DNA from: JAJEEA01 sp965243615 | Lineage (GTDB): Bacteria > Acidobacteriota > Vicinamibacteria > Vicinamibacterales > UBA8438 | NCBI GenBank assembly: GCA_965243615.1 | Contig: CBDEVO010000003.1 | Coordinates: forward strand, 6,324,001 to 6,388,000 | Reading direction: 5' to 3' | Length of the DNA: 64,000 nucleotides | Shown: positions 1-8,725 of the stretch, piece after piece | Numbering within the stretch: position 1 is the first letter of the stretch | How the letters are laid out: each line of letters begins with the position of its first letter | The notes under the pieces: model-generated | What the model was told of the DNA's origin: nothing | Databases searched by the model: none | Seen by the model: the letters and a program-made list of their open reading frames with translations, nothing else | Translations under genes and position numbers: made by a program

Positions 1-1259
1 CCGGTGCCCTGCCAGTTGATGCCGCCGAGCGCGCTCGGGCAGACGAAGACGGGCTCGCCCACCTGGGGGAACTTGAGCGACTGGTTCACGATGACCCGGC
101 GGCTCTCGGCGTCGATGTCCGCGATGACGTTCTGCACGTTGGTGGGCTGGGCCCAGAGGAAGGCGCCGGTGGCGGCGTCCAGCGCCCACACGATGCCGGT
201 CTTGCCGGGGATCCCGGTCACGATCTTCCGCCGCCGCCCCGGCACGATCGACCCGCTCCGCCACTCGACGTCGCCGGGCGAGACCTCGGTCTCGACCACG
301 AGCCGCGCGAAGGGATGGTCGAGATCCCACTCGTCGTTGGGAATGTGCTGGAAGTACCAGGCGATCTCGCCGGTGTCGGCGTCCAGCGCGAGGGTCGAGT
401 TGGTGTAGAGGACGTCGCCGTCGCCGGTGCCCCGCTGCACCGACCCCCACGGAATGGGCACCCCGACGCCGGTGTAGATGAGATTCAGCCCGGGGTCGAA
501 GCTCGGCGAGTTCCACGCCGACCCGCCCCGCCGGTCCTCGTCGGGCACGTCGCCCCAGCTCTCGTAGCCGAACTCGCCGGGGCCGGGAATGGTGTAGGTG
601 CGCCACACCTCGGCCCCGGTCTCGGCATCGTGGGCCGACACCCAGCAGCGGGTGTTGAGGTGATAGCAGCCGGACATGCCGGCGACGACGCGCCCCTTGA
701 TGATCATGGGGCCGCCGGAGTAGTGCTGGCCGATGGTCCAGTCCCCGACCGCGACGTCCCACGCGACCTCGCCGGTCCGGGCGTCGAGGGCGACGAGGTG
801 GGCGTCGTGGGTGGCGATGAACAGCCTGTCGCCGTAGAGGGCGCCGTTGCGGTTGACGCAGGCGAGGTTGGCCGCGTGGTCGACCCGCTCCCGGCGGTAC
901 TCCCAGACCCGCGAGCCGTCGCGCACGTCGAGGGCCTCGACGAAGTCGCACGGCTGCACGAGGAACATTATCCCGCCGTGCACGAGCGGCGTCGTCTCCT
1001 GCCGGCCCTCCCCCATCGTCCACGCCCACGCCAGCCGCAGGCGGCCGACGTTGGACGTGTCTATCTGGTCGAGCGGGCTGTGGCCCCAGTGGCCGTACGT
1101 CCGCCGCCACATCGGCCAGTCCTCCGGCGGCGGGTCGAGCAGCATGGCCCCGGTCACCGGGGTGTAGCCGTCGGCGACCGACTGGGCCGGGGCGGGCGCC
1201 CCGGCGAGCAGGCAGCCGATCAGGACCGCGCCGAACCCCAGCCGCGTCACGATGCGCAT
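1..1259 (-). CDS. PQQ-dependent dehydrogenase, 3' end outside window
   Basis: Secreted quinoprotein alcohol-dehydrogenase-like beta-propeller. The reading frame opens with MRIVTRLGFG at 1259, preceded by a GGAGGA ribosome site, and has a signal peptide ending near APAQS. Propeller signatures recur (ALDARTGEV, ALDADTGEIAWYF), and NDEWDLDHPF matches the catalytic-Asp region of methanol/ethanol dehydrogenase relatives. About 419 residues are visible and the C-terminus is cut off by the window edge. It resembles the protein at 37839-39650 (WGHSPLDQID versus WGYSPLEQID), so the two are paralogs. Such proteins oxidise alcohols or aldehydes in the periplasm and pass electrons to the respiratory chain; the substrate cannot be read from sequence. 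Confidence 0.85.
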   Translation of the reverse strand, partial: MRIVTRLGFGAVLIGCLLAGAPAPAQSVADGYTPVTGAMLLDPPPEDWPMWRRTYGHWGHSPLDQIDTSNVGRLRLAWAWTMGEGRQETTPLVHGGIMFLVQPCDFVEALDVRDGSRVWEYRRERVDHAANLACVNRNGALYGDRLFIATHDAHLVALDARTGEVAWDVAVGDWTIGQHYSGGPMIIKGRVVAGMSGCYHLNTRCWVSAHDAETGAEVWRTYTIPGPGEFGYESWGDVPDEDRRGGSAWNSPSFDPGLNLIYTGVGVPIPWGSVQRGTGDGDVLYTNSTLALDADTGEIAWYFQHIPNDEWDLDHPFARLVVETEVSPGDVEWRSGSIVPGRRRKIVTGIPGKTGIVWALDAATGAFLWAQPTNVQNVIADIDAESRRVIVNQSLKFPQVGEPVFVCPSALGGINWQGT

Positions 1260-1348
1260 GTGTCCTCCTCCCGCGGCGGCCGCGGTTCGTCGGTGCTGCC
1301 TGCAGGTCTGGCGGAACCCGGGGGACGCCCCGACGCCGCCCCGGACGA

Positions 1349-1813
1349 TCACGGCTCCAGAGCTTCCAGCACTTCCGCCGGCGTCCGTTGCGGCACCGCA
1401 AAGGGATCGACGACCCGAACCCCGCTGAACTCCCGACCGTGCTGAAGATCCTCCGTCAGGAGCACCCTGCATTCGGAAAGCTGCGCCGCCGCGACGATGA
1501 GGGCGTCCCACCAGGACAAGAGATGGCCCTCCTGCAAGGACCACGCCCGCTCCAGGACGCCGAGATCTACCGGAACCGGCTCCCAAGCGGTCAGTTCACG
1601 CACGATCTCCCGCGCTTCCCGTTCGTCGAAGCCCGGCTGCAACTTGCGCGTGAGGGTCGAATACAGCTCGGACAGGACCTGAAAGCTCAGCCGCCCGGAA
1701 CGCGAACGCCACAGGAACCTGTACCAGACATCGGCCCGGGCCTGTCTCACGGGATCGGAAGCATCGGAACGGTAGACGAGGACGTTGGTGTCAACGAAGA
1801 CCCGTCCGGTCAT
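1349..1813 (-). CDS. VapC-like PIN-domain toxin
   Basis: PIN-domain ribonuclease, toxin half of a type II toxin-antitoxin pair. The chosen start reads MTGRVFVDTNVLVYRSD; VDTNVLVY carries the first catalytic aspartate. WWDALIVAAA and LLTEDLQHG give the later acidic residues. The start overlaps the end of the upstream ribbon-helix-helix gene by 23 bases, as is usual for translationally coupled TA pairs. A longer frame starting at 1843 exists but would lie deeper inside the antitoxin gene. Expected role: RNA cleavage when the antitoxin is lost. Confidence 0.85.
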   Translation of the reverse strand: MTGRVFVDTNVLVYRSDASDPVRQARADVWYRFLWRSRSGRLSFQVLSELYSTLTRKLQPGFDEREAREIVRELTAWEPVPVDLGVLERAWSLQEGHLLSWWDALIVAAAQLSECRVLLTEDLQHGREFSGVRVVDPFAVPQRTPAEVLEALEP

Positions 1814-2033
1814 GCAACTCGTCCCGAGTCGGCTTGCGGCCATCGATCCACGTCATCTTCCGGGGCCTTCTCGCCAACGCCCGCGCCATCGCGACCTCGT
1901 AATCGTCCTCGCGACGCCTCATCTCTTCGACGGTGTCCGCGAGCCAGCCCGAGACGCTGCGATTCGCCTCCGCGGCTCGCACCCGCAGCCACAGCGCGGT
2001 GTCTTCGGGAAGCGTGACGGTGACGTTCTTCAT
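1791..2033 (-). CDS. Ribbon-helix-helix antitoxin (CopG/VapB-like)
   Basis: Short protein starting MKNVTVTLPEDTALWLRVRA, the usual beta-strand plus helix of a CopG/Arc-type DNA-binding fold, followed by a helical tail that would wrap the toxin. It is 80 residues from the chosen start; a start seven codons upstream is also open. It lies directly upstream of the PIN toxin and overlaps it by 23 bases. Expected to neutralise the toxin and autoregulate the pair. Confidence 0.8.
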   Translation of the reverse strand: MKNVTVTLPEDTALWLRVRAAEANRSVSGWLADTVEEMRRREDDYEVAMARALARRPRKMTWIDGRKPTRDELHDRTGLR

Positions 2034-2108
2034 TTCACGAGAATAGTAGGACACGAAGATCGTGTCAATGGCGCGAAGAGGCCGCGGCTGCGTGACCCTC
2101 CGGACCGG

Positions 2109-2636
2109 TCAAGTCTCCTTCCAGAGCTCGTCGGGGTCCTCGTCGCCGACCCAGAGCGAGTGGGTGTTGAGCGTTCGGTAGAGGCGGCACCGCCGCCGGC
2201 CGGTGCGGCGGCACGCCTCGGCGAGCTGGCGCCAGGTATAGACGTTTTCGCGCCAGGCGTCGAACGCCTCGTCCGCCGTGGCTTCATCCATCCAGACGCC
2301 GAGCAGCATCTCCTGCTCCGCGGTCGGCTTCTCTGCCCTCACGGCCTCGTAGAAGTCGTCGGCGGTGGGGTGCGGCAGCGTCCAACCGCAGCAACTGCTG
2401 GCCAGCCGGCCTGCGACTGCCGGCGAGCGGCGCGCCTCGGCCTCCGCCTTCGCCGGCTCGCACCGGCGGTCGTCAAAGAACCGCGCGGGCAGCAGCCTCG
2501 GCACGTCCCAGGCCCCGTCCAGCCCCGGCACGTAGTCGGGGTCTCCGGGAACGGGGTCGGGCTCCCTCGGATAGCCCCCGCTCTCGGGCGTCGTGATCTC
2601 GGGTCCGCTGTGGTCTTCGTAGGCCGTGAGCGGCAT
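2109..2636 (-). CDS. Hypothetical acidic protein
   Basis: Unrecognised 175-residue protein. The N-terminal third is rich in Pro, Asp and Glu (for example DPVPGDPDYVP). The C-terminal half looks helical (ADEAFDAWRENVYTWRQLAE) and ends DPDELWKET. No signal peptide or membrane segment is visible. It is transcribed toward the TA pair with a short gap. Residue composition favours real coding, but the family is unknown and the ribosome site is weak. Confidence 0.5.
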   Translation of the reverse strand: MPLTAYEDHSGPEITTPESGGYPREPDPVPGDPDYVPGLDGAWDVPRLLPARFFDDRRCEPAKAEAEARRSPAVAGRLASSCCGWTLPHPTADDFYEAVRAEKPTAEQEMLLGVWMDEATADEAFDAWRENVYTWRQLAEACRRTGRRRCRLYRTLNTHSLWVGDEDPDELWKET

Positions 2637-3029
2637 TCGTCGCCTACCTCGCGGATGGCCCGGCCGGTGCGGGTCCGTGCTCGCATCCGCTCACCGGGCC
2701 CGGCCTCGCGCCCCGCCCACGGTCCCGCCGCGTCCACGATACCACGCGCTCCCGACTCGGCGGGTCGATTCGGTGTTGGGTTGGGATGCCGCCGTACAGG
2801 GCGGCGTGGGGGTGTGTCGGGGCCGGTGTCCCGGTCTCATGCGTCGCCATCCTCAACCTGCTACACTCATTCATGCCACGCGGCGCAGTTGGGGCGGTAC
2901 GCCCAGCGCGCCCGGCAAGTCCATGGACGAGGCAGCGGGGACGGTGGCCACGGCTCGGAGTCGCAGCGGAAGCGCGGCATGACAGTCGACCGAGGGGGGT
3001 GTACGCCGGTACACGGGGAGGGTGCGAGG
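2637..3029. other. Intergenic, no gene seen
   Basis: About 390 bases between divergent genes. I see no convincing reading frame, RNA gene or clear promoter, only a short GCCGCC/GGCGGC hairpin near 2790. Confidence 0.4.
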
Positions 3030-3272
3030 ATGCGGGAGACGCTTCGGGACTTCATGATCGGCGTGAGCGCGGCGGCAGCGCTATTCGCATCGTTCCAATC
3101 GTGGAACACCGGTCGCGTCCTGTCGGCTGAGATCACGGAGTTGCGCGAGGAGGTTGCGGAGCTGCGGGGAACGCTGGAGATCACCAGCGACACGGTGATC
3201 GCTCACGTCAACGCGCCCGGGATGCACGGCCCTCTGACGGCGCCTTCGTCGACGGAGGCTCCCCCGCAGTAG
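3030..3272 (+). CDS. Small membrane-anchored coiled-coil protein
   Basis: Protein of 80 residues starting MRETLRDFMIGVSAAAALFA. One N-terminal hydrophobic segment (about residues 8-22) is followed by a heptad-like stretch, SAEITELREEVAELRGTLE, which predicts a short coiled coil, then a Pro/Ser-rich tail. A GGGGAGG ribosome site precedes the ATG. Likely inner-membrane anchored with the coiled coil in the periplasm. Function unknown. Confidence 0.6.
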   Translation: MRETLRDFMIGVSAAAALFASFQSWNTGRVLSAEITELREEVAELRGTLEITSDTVIAHVNAPGMHGPLTAPSSTEAPPQ

Positions 3273-3295
3273 GGCCGGGCGAGCTTCTGAACGTC

Positions 3296-3416
3296 ATTGG
3301 CGGATCGGGCCGGGGATCTCCACCTCCCCCAACGCCCCCAACCCGTTCTCCCGACCGCTTGACGACGGCGAAGAGGTACGGCGTGTTGTCCCCGGTCGAA
3401 CCGCTGCCGGTATACT
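3296..3416 (-). pseudogene. Fragment of a quinoprotein C-terminus
   Basis: On the minus strand this stretch aligns by eye with the end of the quinoprotein gene near 6370-6470. STGDNTPYLFAV matches TADNTPSLFAI there, and in another frame GALGEVEIPGPIR matches ERLGAVEIPGLTR. No start, stop or remainder of the gene is present, and the matching peptide changes frame inside the fragment. It is best read as debris of a deleted paralog. Confidence 0.6.
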
Positions 3417-3423
3417 GGACGGG

Positions 3424-3689
3424 ATGTCCAGCAAAGACGATCTCTCGCCGGATGAAATCGATGTGCTCCGCCAGATCGCTGACGGAGAGGCGCTGATCCG
3501 ACTCTCGGCGTACTTTCGCGGCCGTACATCGACTTCCTGAAGAAACTCGTCACCCAGGGTCGAGTCCGCCCGGACGAGGTGGTCAAGGTTACCCTGCAGG
3601 TGGGCTCGAGGTTCGACGAACTGGCCAAAGAGATACCCGAAGTACGTGACCAGAAGTCCGTTCTGGTGAAGGAGGACGAGCCGAATTGA
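3424..3689 (+). pseudogene. Small unknown gene with a frameshift
   Basis: Frame one starts MSSKDDLSPDEIDVLRQIA and runs to a stop at 3540. A second frame takes over near 3520 with PYIDFLKKLVTQGRVRPDEV and continues through FDELAKEIPEV to a stop at 3689. Together they make one smooth acidic/helical protein of about 88 residues, so one frameshift near the GGCCG at 3520 is the simplest explanation. The family is not recognised. It could be a sequencing indel or a decayed gene. Confidence 0.55.
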
Positions 3690-3773
3690 GGGAACGAATG
3701 GTTGCCCTCGCACCCGTTGGCATCGCAACCCTGGCGGCGCTGGGTGGTGATTATCGCCGGCCACCCTGGAGAT

Positions 3774-4118
3774 CTACTGCCGTTCGATCCACGTGTCACC
3801 GGTCTCGGAAACCCAGACCTCGAAGCAGTTGAGACCCGGATCGAGCGACCGCTCTGGCGTCATCCAGGAGATGAGCGTGTTGACCAAGCGGTTGCCGCGA
3901 GCGTGAGGTGTCTGCTCTTTCATGCGGTGAATCGCCTCAAGGGCAATCCGGAACCACACTTCGTCGTTCCCTTGGTCGAGTTCCGCTCCGAACGAATAAA
4001 CTTGCGCGTTCGCTTCTCGCTGAGGGAGGCACGGGGTCAGGGTCCTGGCCTCGCCGGGCCAGTTTACGAACTTTCCCTTGATGATGATCGCTGGTCCGTC
4101 GACGGTGTCGACTGTCAT
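3774..4118 (-). CDS. Hypothetical protein coupled to the Sel1 gene
   Basis: Protein of 114 residues beginning MTVDTVDGPAIIIKGKFVNW and ending SETGDTWIERQ. Its ATG overlaps the TGA of the upstream Sel1-repeat gene (ATGA at 4118-4115), so translation is probably coupled. No signal peptide, membrane segment or known motif was recognised. The mixed beta/helical composition looks like a small globular cytoplasmic domain. Function unknown. Confidence 0.6.
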   Translation of the reverse strand: MTVDTVDGPAIIIKGKFVNWPGEARTLTPCLPQREANAQVYSFGAELDQGNDEVWFRIALEAIHRMKEQTPHARGNRLVNTLISWMTPERSLDPGLNCFEVWVSETGDTWIERQ

Positions 4119-4845
4119 GGCGCGTTCCTGTTCCACTCTCGTGCCCGCCTCTGCGCTTCCGCAACCTGTGCGCGCGTCATGAGCTCCAAAACCGAATCGC
4201 GTAACTCGCGGGCTTCCTCGTAGCCACCCGCTGTCGCGAGATTGAACCACATGTGCGCGGAAACGTAGTCCTGCGACACTCCCAGCCCGGAAAAGTACAT
4301 AACACCCAAGGCGTACTGTCCGTGGGCGTTGCCCTGCTGGGCCGCGAGTCGAAACAAGCGAACCGCCTCGGCAAAGTCCTGCGGTACTCCCGTTCCTTGA
4401 AAGTACATTATACCGAGCCGACCCTGTGCGCCGGCGTGGCCCTGTTCGGCCGCGCGGCGGAACCAGCGCACTGCCTCGACAAGGTCCTGCGGTACTCCCG
4501 TTCCTTGAACGTACGCCACACCGAGGGCGGCCTGAGCGCCAGCGTTTCCCTGTTCCGCAAAGGTCGAATGAATCGGTACAGCTCACGAAGTACGGTCTGT
4601 GCGCCAGCGTGGCCCTGTTCGGCCGCGCGTCGGAACCAGCGCTCCGCCTCGACGAGGTCCAGCCCTACGTCCGTCCCTTGGACGTACGCCGCACCGAGGC
4701 TGAACTGGGCGTCAGCGTCTCCCTGTTCGGCGGCAAGCCGGAGCTCTTCGATGTCCTGAGCACCCGCCGATGAGGCGCTCCCCACGAGCACCGACACGAC
4801 GAACGTCAGCAACAGAACGAATGGCAGGTTTCTCTCATGCCGCAT
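4115..4845 (-). pseudogene. Secreted Sel1-repeat protein, frameshifted
   Basis: The first frame starts MRHERNLPFVLLLTFVV, a signal peptide ending at SAGAQ, and enters Sel1 repeats (AAEQGDADAQFSLGAAYVQG, then WFRRAAEQGHAGAQ). Near 4550-4590 the repeats jump to another frame that continues FAEQGNAGAQAALGVAYVQG and three further repeats to a stop at 4115. Between the two copies of AEQG there are about 22 residues instead of the usual 36, so a deletion of roughly 40 bases accompanies the shift. Sel1 repeats form protein-binding solenoids. The gene is probably inactive, or only a short N-terminal form is made. Confidence 0.75.
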
Positions 4846-4912
4846 CGCTTGATCCCAAGCCGTTCAACGGCCATAGGGGCGCCCGTGCCAAACGTCCCGT
4901 CATCGGCGGCGC

Positions 4913-5917
4913 CTATCGCCCGGCGCCTCCTGCGGCGGTCCGCTCCTCGACCCGGGCGCCCCGCAGGATGTTCTCCATCCCGTAGTTGCCTTCATGGCAC
5001 GCGTACTCGTGCAGCTCGCCCGCGACCCTGGTCATCGGCACGATCGCCGTGAACCTGTCGGTGAAGGTGGCCGGGTCGTCGATCGTGAACTCGTAGTTCA
5101 CGGTGTGGCGATCGACCCGGGAAAAGCGCTCGGTCAGCAGCTTGCCGTCCGAGGTGCCGAACGCACCGAAGCTCTGGGTCAGGCCGTTGAAGTTCCGGGT
5201 CTCGACCACCAGGGTATCTCCATCCCAGTGGCCGCGCGAGGCGCCCGACCAGAGCCTGATCGCATCGGTCAGCGGAGGAGCACCGGCTCCAATCGGCACG
5301 ATGCGGGCGTCGTGAACCATCTCGGTGAGAATCACCGCGTAGTCTTCGCTCTGGAAGATCTGGATGTTGTTGTTGTACAGACTGGGGGTGAAGGGCGGGC
5401 CCGAGTTGAAGCCGACGATGCAGCGCTCGGACAGGCCGCGGTCCTCGGGGCCGTCCTTGCCGATGCCGCCCACGACGAAACGGACCGGTCGCTGCCCGCT
5501 GATGTCGGGTCCCAGACCGCCGGCGATCCGCTCCACGCCGTCCACGACGTCGGGCAGGCGGCCGTCGGGGGGGTACACGATGTGGGACGTGCGAATGTAG
5601 TCGGTGATTCCGGCGCTCTCCACCCAGAAGTCGTTGTAGCCGCCCGGGCCACCCTCTCGCTGAGGCACGGCCTGGTCGGATGCGGCATCCGCCGCGGCGA
5701 GGCGCGCGCGCAGCTGCGCCACTTCCTCCGCGGTCATGAACTCGCGGTCGCCGAAGCGTGGCGGTCGTTGCATGGGGACGTTGGAAGAGAAGTTCCACAC
5801 GCCGTTCAGATCCGGGGCGCCCCAGGCGGTGCGGGGGGCGTCGACGTCGTCGGGTTGCTGGCCGGTCAGAACGATGGGCGAGCCGAGCAGCAGAGCGAGC
5901 GTGATTGCCTTTTTCAT
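4913..5917 (-). CDS. Secreted WGxPDLxGVW-family protein
   Basis: Protein of about 334 residues starting MKKAITLALLLGSPIVLTGQ, a clear signal peptide. WGAPDLNGVWNFSS near the mature N-terminus is typical of a large secreted family of unknown function common in Acidobacteriota, often near quinoproteins. ALGSP-type hydrophobic signals end by residue 22 and the rest is soluble, ending with HEGNYGMENILRGAR. The start at 5917 is chosen over an upstream extension because of the signal peptide and the GAGGA site. Role unknown; its position between a Sel1 gene and a quinoprotein does not settle it. Confidence 0.75.
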   Translation of the reverse strand: MKKAITLALLLGSPIVLTGQQPDDVDAPRTAWGAPDLNGVWNFSSNVPMQRPPRFGDREFMTAEEVAQLRARLAAADAASDQAVPQREGGPGGYNDFWVESAGITDYIRTSHIVYPPDGRLPDVVDGVERIAGGLGPDISGQRPVRFVVGGIGKDGPEDRGLSERCIVGFNSGPPFTPSLYNNNIQIFQSEDYAVILTEMVHDARIVPIGAGAPPLTDAIRLWSGASRGHWDGDTLVVETRNFNGLTQSFGAFGTSDGKLLTERFSRVDRHTVNYEFTIDDPATFTDRFTAIVPMTRVAGELHEYACHEGNYGMENILRGARVEERTAAGGAGR

Positions 5918-5946
5918 GGGTCCTCTCACATTTTCATGGGTCCTCG
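5911..5946 (-). repeat. 21-base tandem duplication over a start codon
   Basis: TTTCATGGGTCCTC occurs twice with a period of 21 bases. On the minus strand this duplicates the ribosome site and start (GAGGACCCATGAAAA). The upstream copy reads ATG AAA ATG TGA, a three-codon mini-frame ending just before the ribosome site of the real gene. Confidence 0.7.
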
Positions 5947-6248
5947 CAACGCCTGCCGTCAGCCGGCGGGTATCGTGACATCGGGAGTGGTTCGGGACTC
6001 CCTGCGAGATCGCGGCGGGCGCGGAGGGCCATTTCGGCGCCGTGCGCAGCGTCGCCAACGAGACTCTCGTGGGCATGACGGCCGGACCGCGGCGCTCACG
6101 AGAGTGCTCCAGCCCATGAAGGCGCTGACCGAAGGCGGCGCGGCGACCGCGCCGGGAGCCGCGACAGGCGTTCTCTCTTCGCGGATGTGAAGGAAACCGG
6201 GGGCGCGTTCCCCAACGCAGACGAGCCCCCGATCCCTTCCCGAAGCGC

Positions 6249-8345
6249 TCAGTGCCCGCCGCCGACGTCGTCGTCCTCGCTCGGCAGGGCCATCGCGGCG
6301 AGGCCGTCGCGGAGCTGGATGATGACGTACTGCCGGCCCTCGTGCGACCAGCTCGACATGCCGTAGCGGGTCAGGCCGGGAATCTCCACCGCCCCGAGCC
6401 GCTCGCCGGTCCGCTTGTCGATAGCGAACAGGGACGGCGTGTTGTCGGCGGTCTGGCCGCCGGCGAGGAGCATGGTCGGGGTGACCACCATGGCGGAGTT
6501 GCCGCCGCGGCCGCGGTTGATCTCGACGTCGTCGAGCCCCTGCACGAGGGGGTGGTTGCGAATGCGGTCCTGCGTCGCCTGCGGGGAGTCGCCGTTCGGG
6601 GCCACCCAGAGGTGCTCGCCGGTGTTCATGTCGATGGCGGTGATGCGCCCGATGGGCCCCTTCCAGATGGGAAGCCCGTCGAGGGTGAACGCCTCGATGC
6701 TGCCCCGCACCGTCGTCGCCACCGCGGCGAAGTCGGTGTGCGTGGTGCCCGACTGCGGGAGCTCCTCGAGGGGCGAGTCCACGCCCGGCATCACCTGCAA
6801 CCGGAAGCAGCCGCTCTGCGAGCTGACGAAGAGCACGCCGGTCGTCGGGTCGCCGACGGCGGGCCCGGTGATGTTTGTGCCGCCCCCGCCGCCCGGGCAG
6901 TTCCAAGCCGGGCCCGCGGGGTCGTCGGTGTGCGTCGGCGGGTCGAACAGCTCGTTGAAGAGGCTGTTCTCGAGCGCCACCTGACGCGCCATCTCCTTGA
7001 TCTCGGGGGTGTAGTCGATCAGGTGGTCCTCGGTCCGCCCCTGCAGGTCGTAGGGCGCGGGCCGGGTCGGGAACGGCTGGGTCTCGGAGAGCACCTCGCC
7101 GGGGATGTTGGACGGCGGGACGGGGCGCTCCTCGATGGGCCAGATGGGCTCGCCGGTCTCGCGGTCGAGGGCGTAGAGGAAGACCTGCTTGGTGGCCTGG
7201 AAGAGCCCCTTGACCTCACGCCCGTCGACGGTCACGTCCATCAGGACCGGCGCCGTCGGGGTGTCGTAGTTCCAGATGTCGTGGTGGACCATCTGGTAGT
7301 GCCACCGCCGTTCACCGGTGTCGGCGTCCAGGGCGATGATGCTCGTGCTGAACAGGTTGTCGCCGGGGTGGTGCCCGCCGTAGTAGTCGATGGTGGCGCC
7401 GTTGGTCACGATGTAGACGAGCCCGAGCTCGGGGTCGGCCGACATCGGGGCCCACGACGACACGTCGCCGATCCACTGCCAGGCGTCGTTCTCCCACGTC
7501 TCGTGCCCGAACTCGCCGGGCCGGGGAATGACGTGGAACTTCCACTTGAAGTCGCCGGTCCGCACGTCGTAGGCGAGGATGTCGCCGGGGACGTTCTCGA
7601 CCCGGGTCTGCAGGTAGCCCTGCTCGGCCGAGTTGCCGACGACGACGGTGTCGTTGACGACGATGGGCGGCGACGACGCGGTGATGTAGCCGATCTCGCG
7701 CGGGATGCCGATGTAGGGGTCGTAGGGCCGGTCCATGCTCGTCCACGGGCCCCAGTCGGCGATCAGGTCCTCCACCAGGTCCACGGCCCCGGTGTCGCCG
7801 AAGCCGTCTAGGGGCACGGGGCGCCCCCAGCCCTCGAGGGGCAGGCCGGTGTCGGCGTCGAGGGCGTGCAGGAAGAAGCCCGGCGAGGTGATGAACACCA
7901 CCCCGCGGCCGTCGATCTCGGTGTAGGCGACGCCCTTCCCGTAGCCCTTGCGCATCGAGTACTCGTAGCGGTAGGTGTTGGGCTCGCGGAAGCTCCAGAG
8001 CAGCTCGCCGGTGGCGGGGTCGAGGGCGACCACGTGGCGCCGGTTGCCGGCCACGGTGATGAGCTTGCCCCCGACCAGGGACGGCGTGGCCCGCGCGGTA
8101 GCGGGGCCGAAGCTGGTCGCGTTCCACTGCCAAGCCACCTCTAGCTGCTCGAAGTTGGACGGATCGAGCTGGTCGGCCGTCGTGTACCGCGTGTGCCAGG
8201 CATCGCCGCCGAGGTAGGTCCACGCGCCGTCTTCGGTCCCCGGCCCCTGGGCCGCCGCGCCCGGGACGAGCAGGCCGCACGCGGCCGCGAGCGCGAGGAT
8301 GACCGACGACGGCCGGGCGATCTTGCGTCGTTCTTCGACTCTCAT
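6249..8345 (-). CDS. PQQ-binding quinoprotein (glucose-dehydrogenase-like)
   Basis: Protein of 698 residues starting MRVEERRKIARPSSVILALA, with a signal peptide ending near PGAAAQ. Propeller repeats are plentiful (VALDPATGELLWSF, IALDADTGERRWHYQ), and MVHHDIWNYDTPTAPVL is the signature block of membrane-bound quinoprotein glucose-dehydrogenase relatives. A glycine-rich NCPGGGGGTNITG segment follows. The start at 8345 has a GGGGAAGGG site; the open frame extends much further upstream without signal-peptide logic. It would act in the periplasm as a PQQ-dependent sugar or alcohol dehydrogenase; the substrate is unknown. Confidence 0.85.
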   Translation of the reverse strand: MRVEERRKIARPSSVILALAAACGLLVPGAAAQGPGTEDGAWTYLGGDAWHTRYTTADQLDPSNFEQLEVAWQWNATSFGPATARATPSLVGGKLITVAGNRRHVVALDPATGELLWSFREPNTYRYEYSMRKGYGKGVAYTEIDGRGVVFITSPGFFLHALDADTGLPLEGWGRPVPLDGFGDTGAVDLVEDLIADWGPWTSMDRPYDPYIGIPREIGYITASSPPIVVNDTVVVGNSAEQGYLQTRVENVPGDILAYDVRTGDFKWKFHVIPRPGEFGHETWENDAWQWIGDVSSWAPMSADPELGLVYIVTNGATIDYYGGHHPGDNLFSTSIIALDADTGERRWHYQMVHHDIWNYDTPTAPVLMDVTVDGREVKGLFQATKQVFLYALDRETGEPIWPIEERPVPPSNIPGEVLSETQPFPTRPAPYDLQGRTEDHLIDYTPEIKEMARQVALENSLFNELFDPPTHTDDPAGPAWNCPGGGGGTNITGPAVGDPTTGVLFVSSQSGCFRLQVMPGVDSPLEELPQSGTTHTDFAAVATTVRGSIEAFTLDGLPIWKGPIGRITAIDMNTGEHLWVAPNGDSPQATQDRIRNHPLVQGLDDVEINRGRGGNSAMVVTPTMLLAGGQTADNTPSLFAIDKRTGERLGAVEIPGLTRYGMSSWSHEGRQYVIIQLRDGLAAMALPSEDDDVGGGH

Positions 8346-8636
8346 TCCCTTCCCCTTGTCACTACTGCGATGAACTCTCTCGAGACGCCGCCAACGGCTG
8401 GCGGGACCGTAATGGTAGCAGATGGGCGCGCCGCGCCGGGCTCGCCCCAGGTCCGCCGGGCGGCTCCTCGTCGACGTCGACACGAACGTCGATGCGGCGC
8501 GGCGACGGCTACAGCAATGTCGATTCCACCCCGGTCGCCCCGGCGGCCCCGGGCGACGGTCAGAGCCCGGAAAATCGCGTTCCCGCGGGGAGAAAACGCG
8601 CCGACGGCCCCCGCGCGGCCGGCGGCGCGGGAAAAA

Positions 8637-8652
8637 CGGCACGAGCCTTGCT
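8637..8652 (+). promoter_or_regulatory. Sigma-54 (RpoN) promoter of the urea cluster
   Basis: CGGCACGAGCCTTGCT matches the consensus TGGCAC-N5-TTGCW. The GG at 8638 and GC at 8650 have the required 12-base spacing. A transcript would begin near 8663, about 63 bases before the porin start. Sigma-54 with NtrC commonly controls urea uptake and urease genes. I did not find a convincing NtrC site upstream. Confidence 0.7.
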
Positions 8653-8725
8653 TTACAACATCGCCGTAATCGGAGGCCCGCCGGCCTCCCGGCAACCCGG
8701 AACACGCAACGGAGGAGTATCGTTC

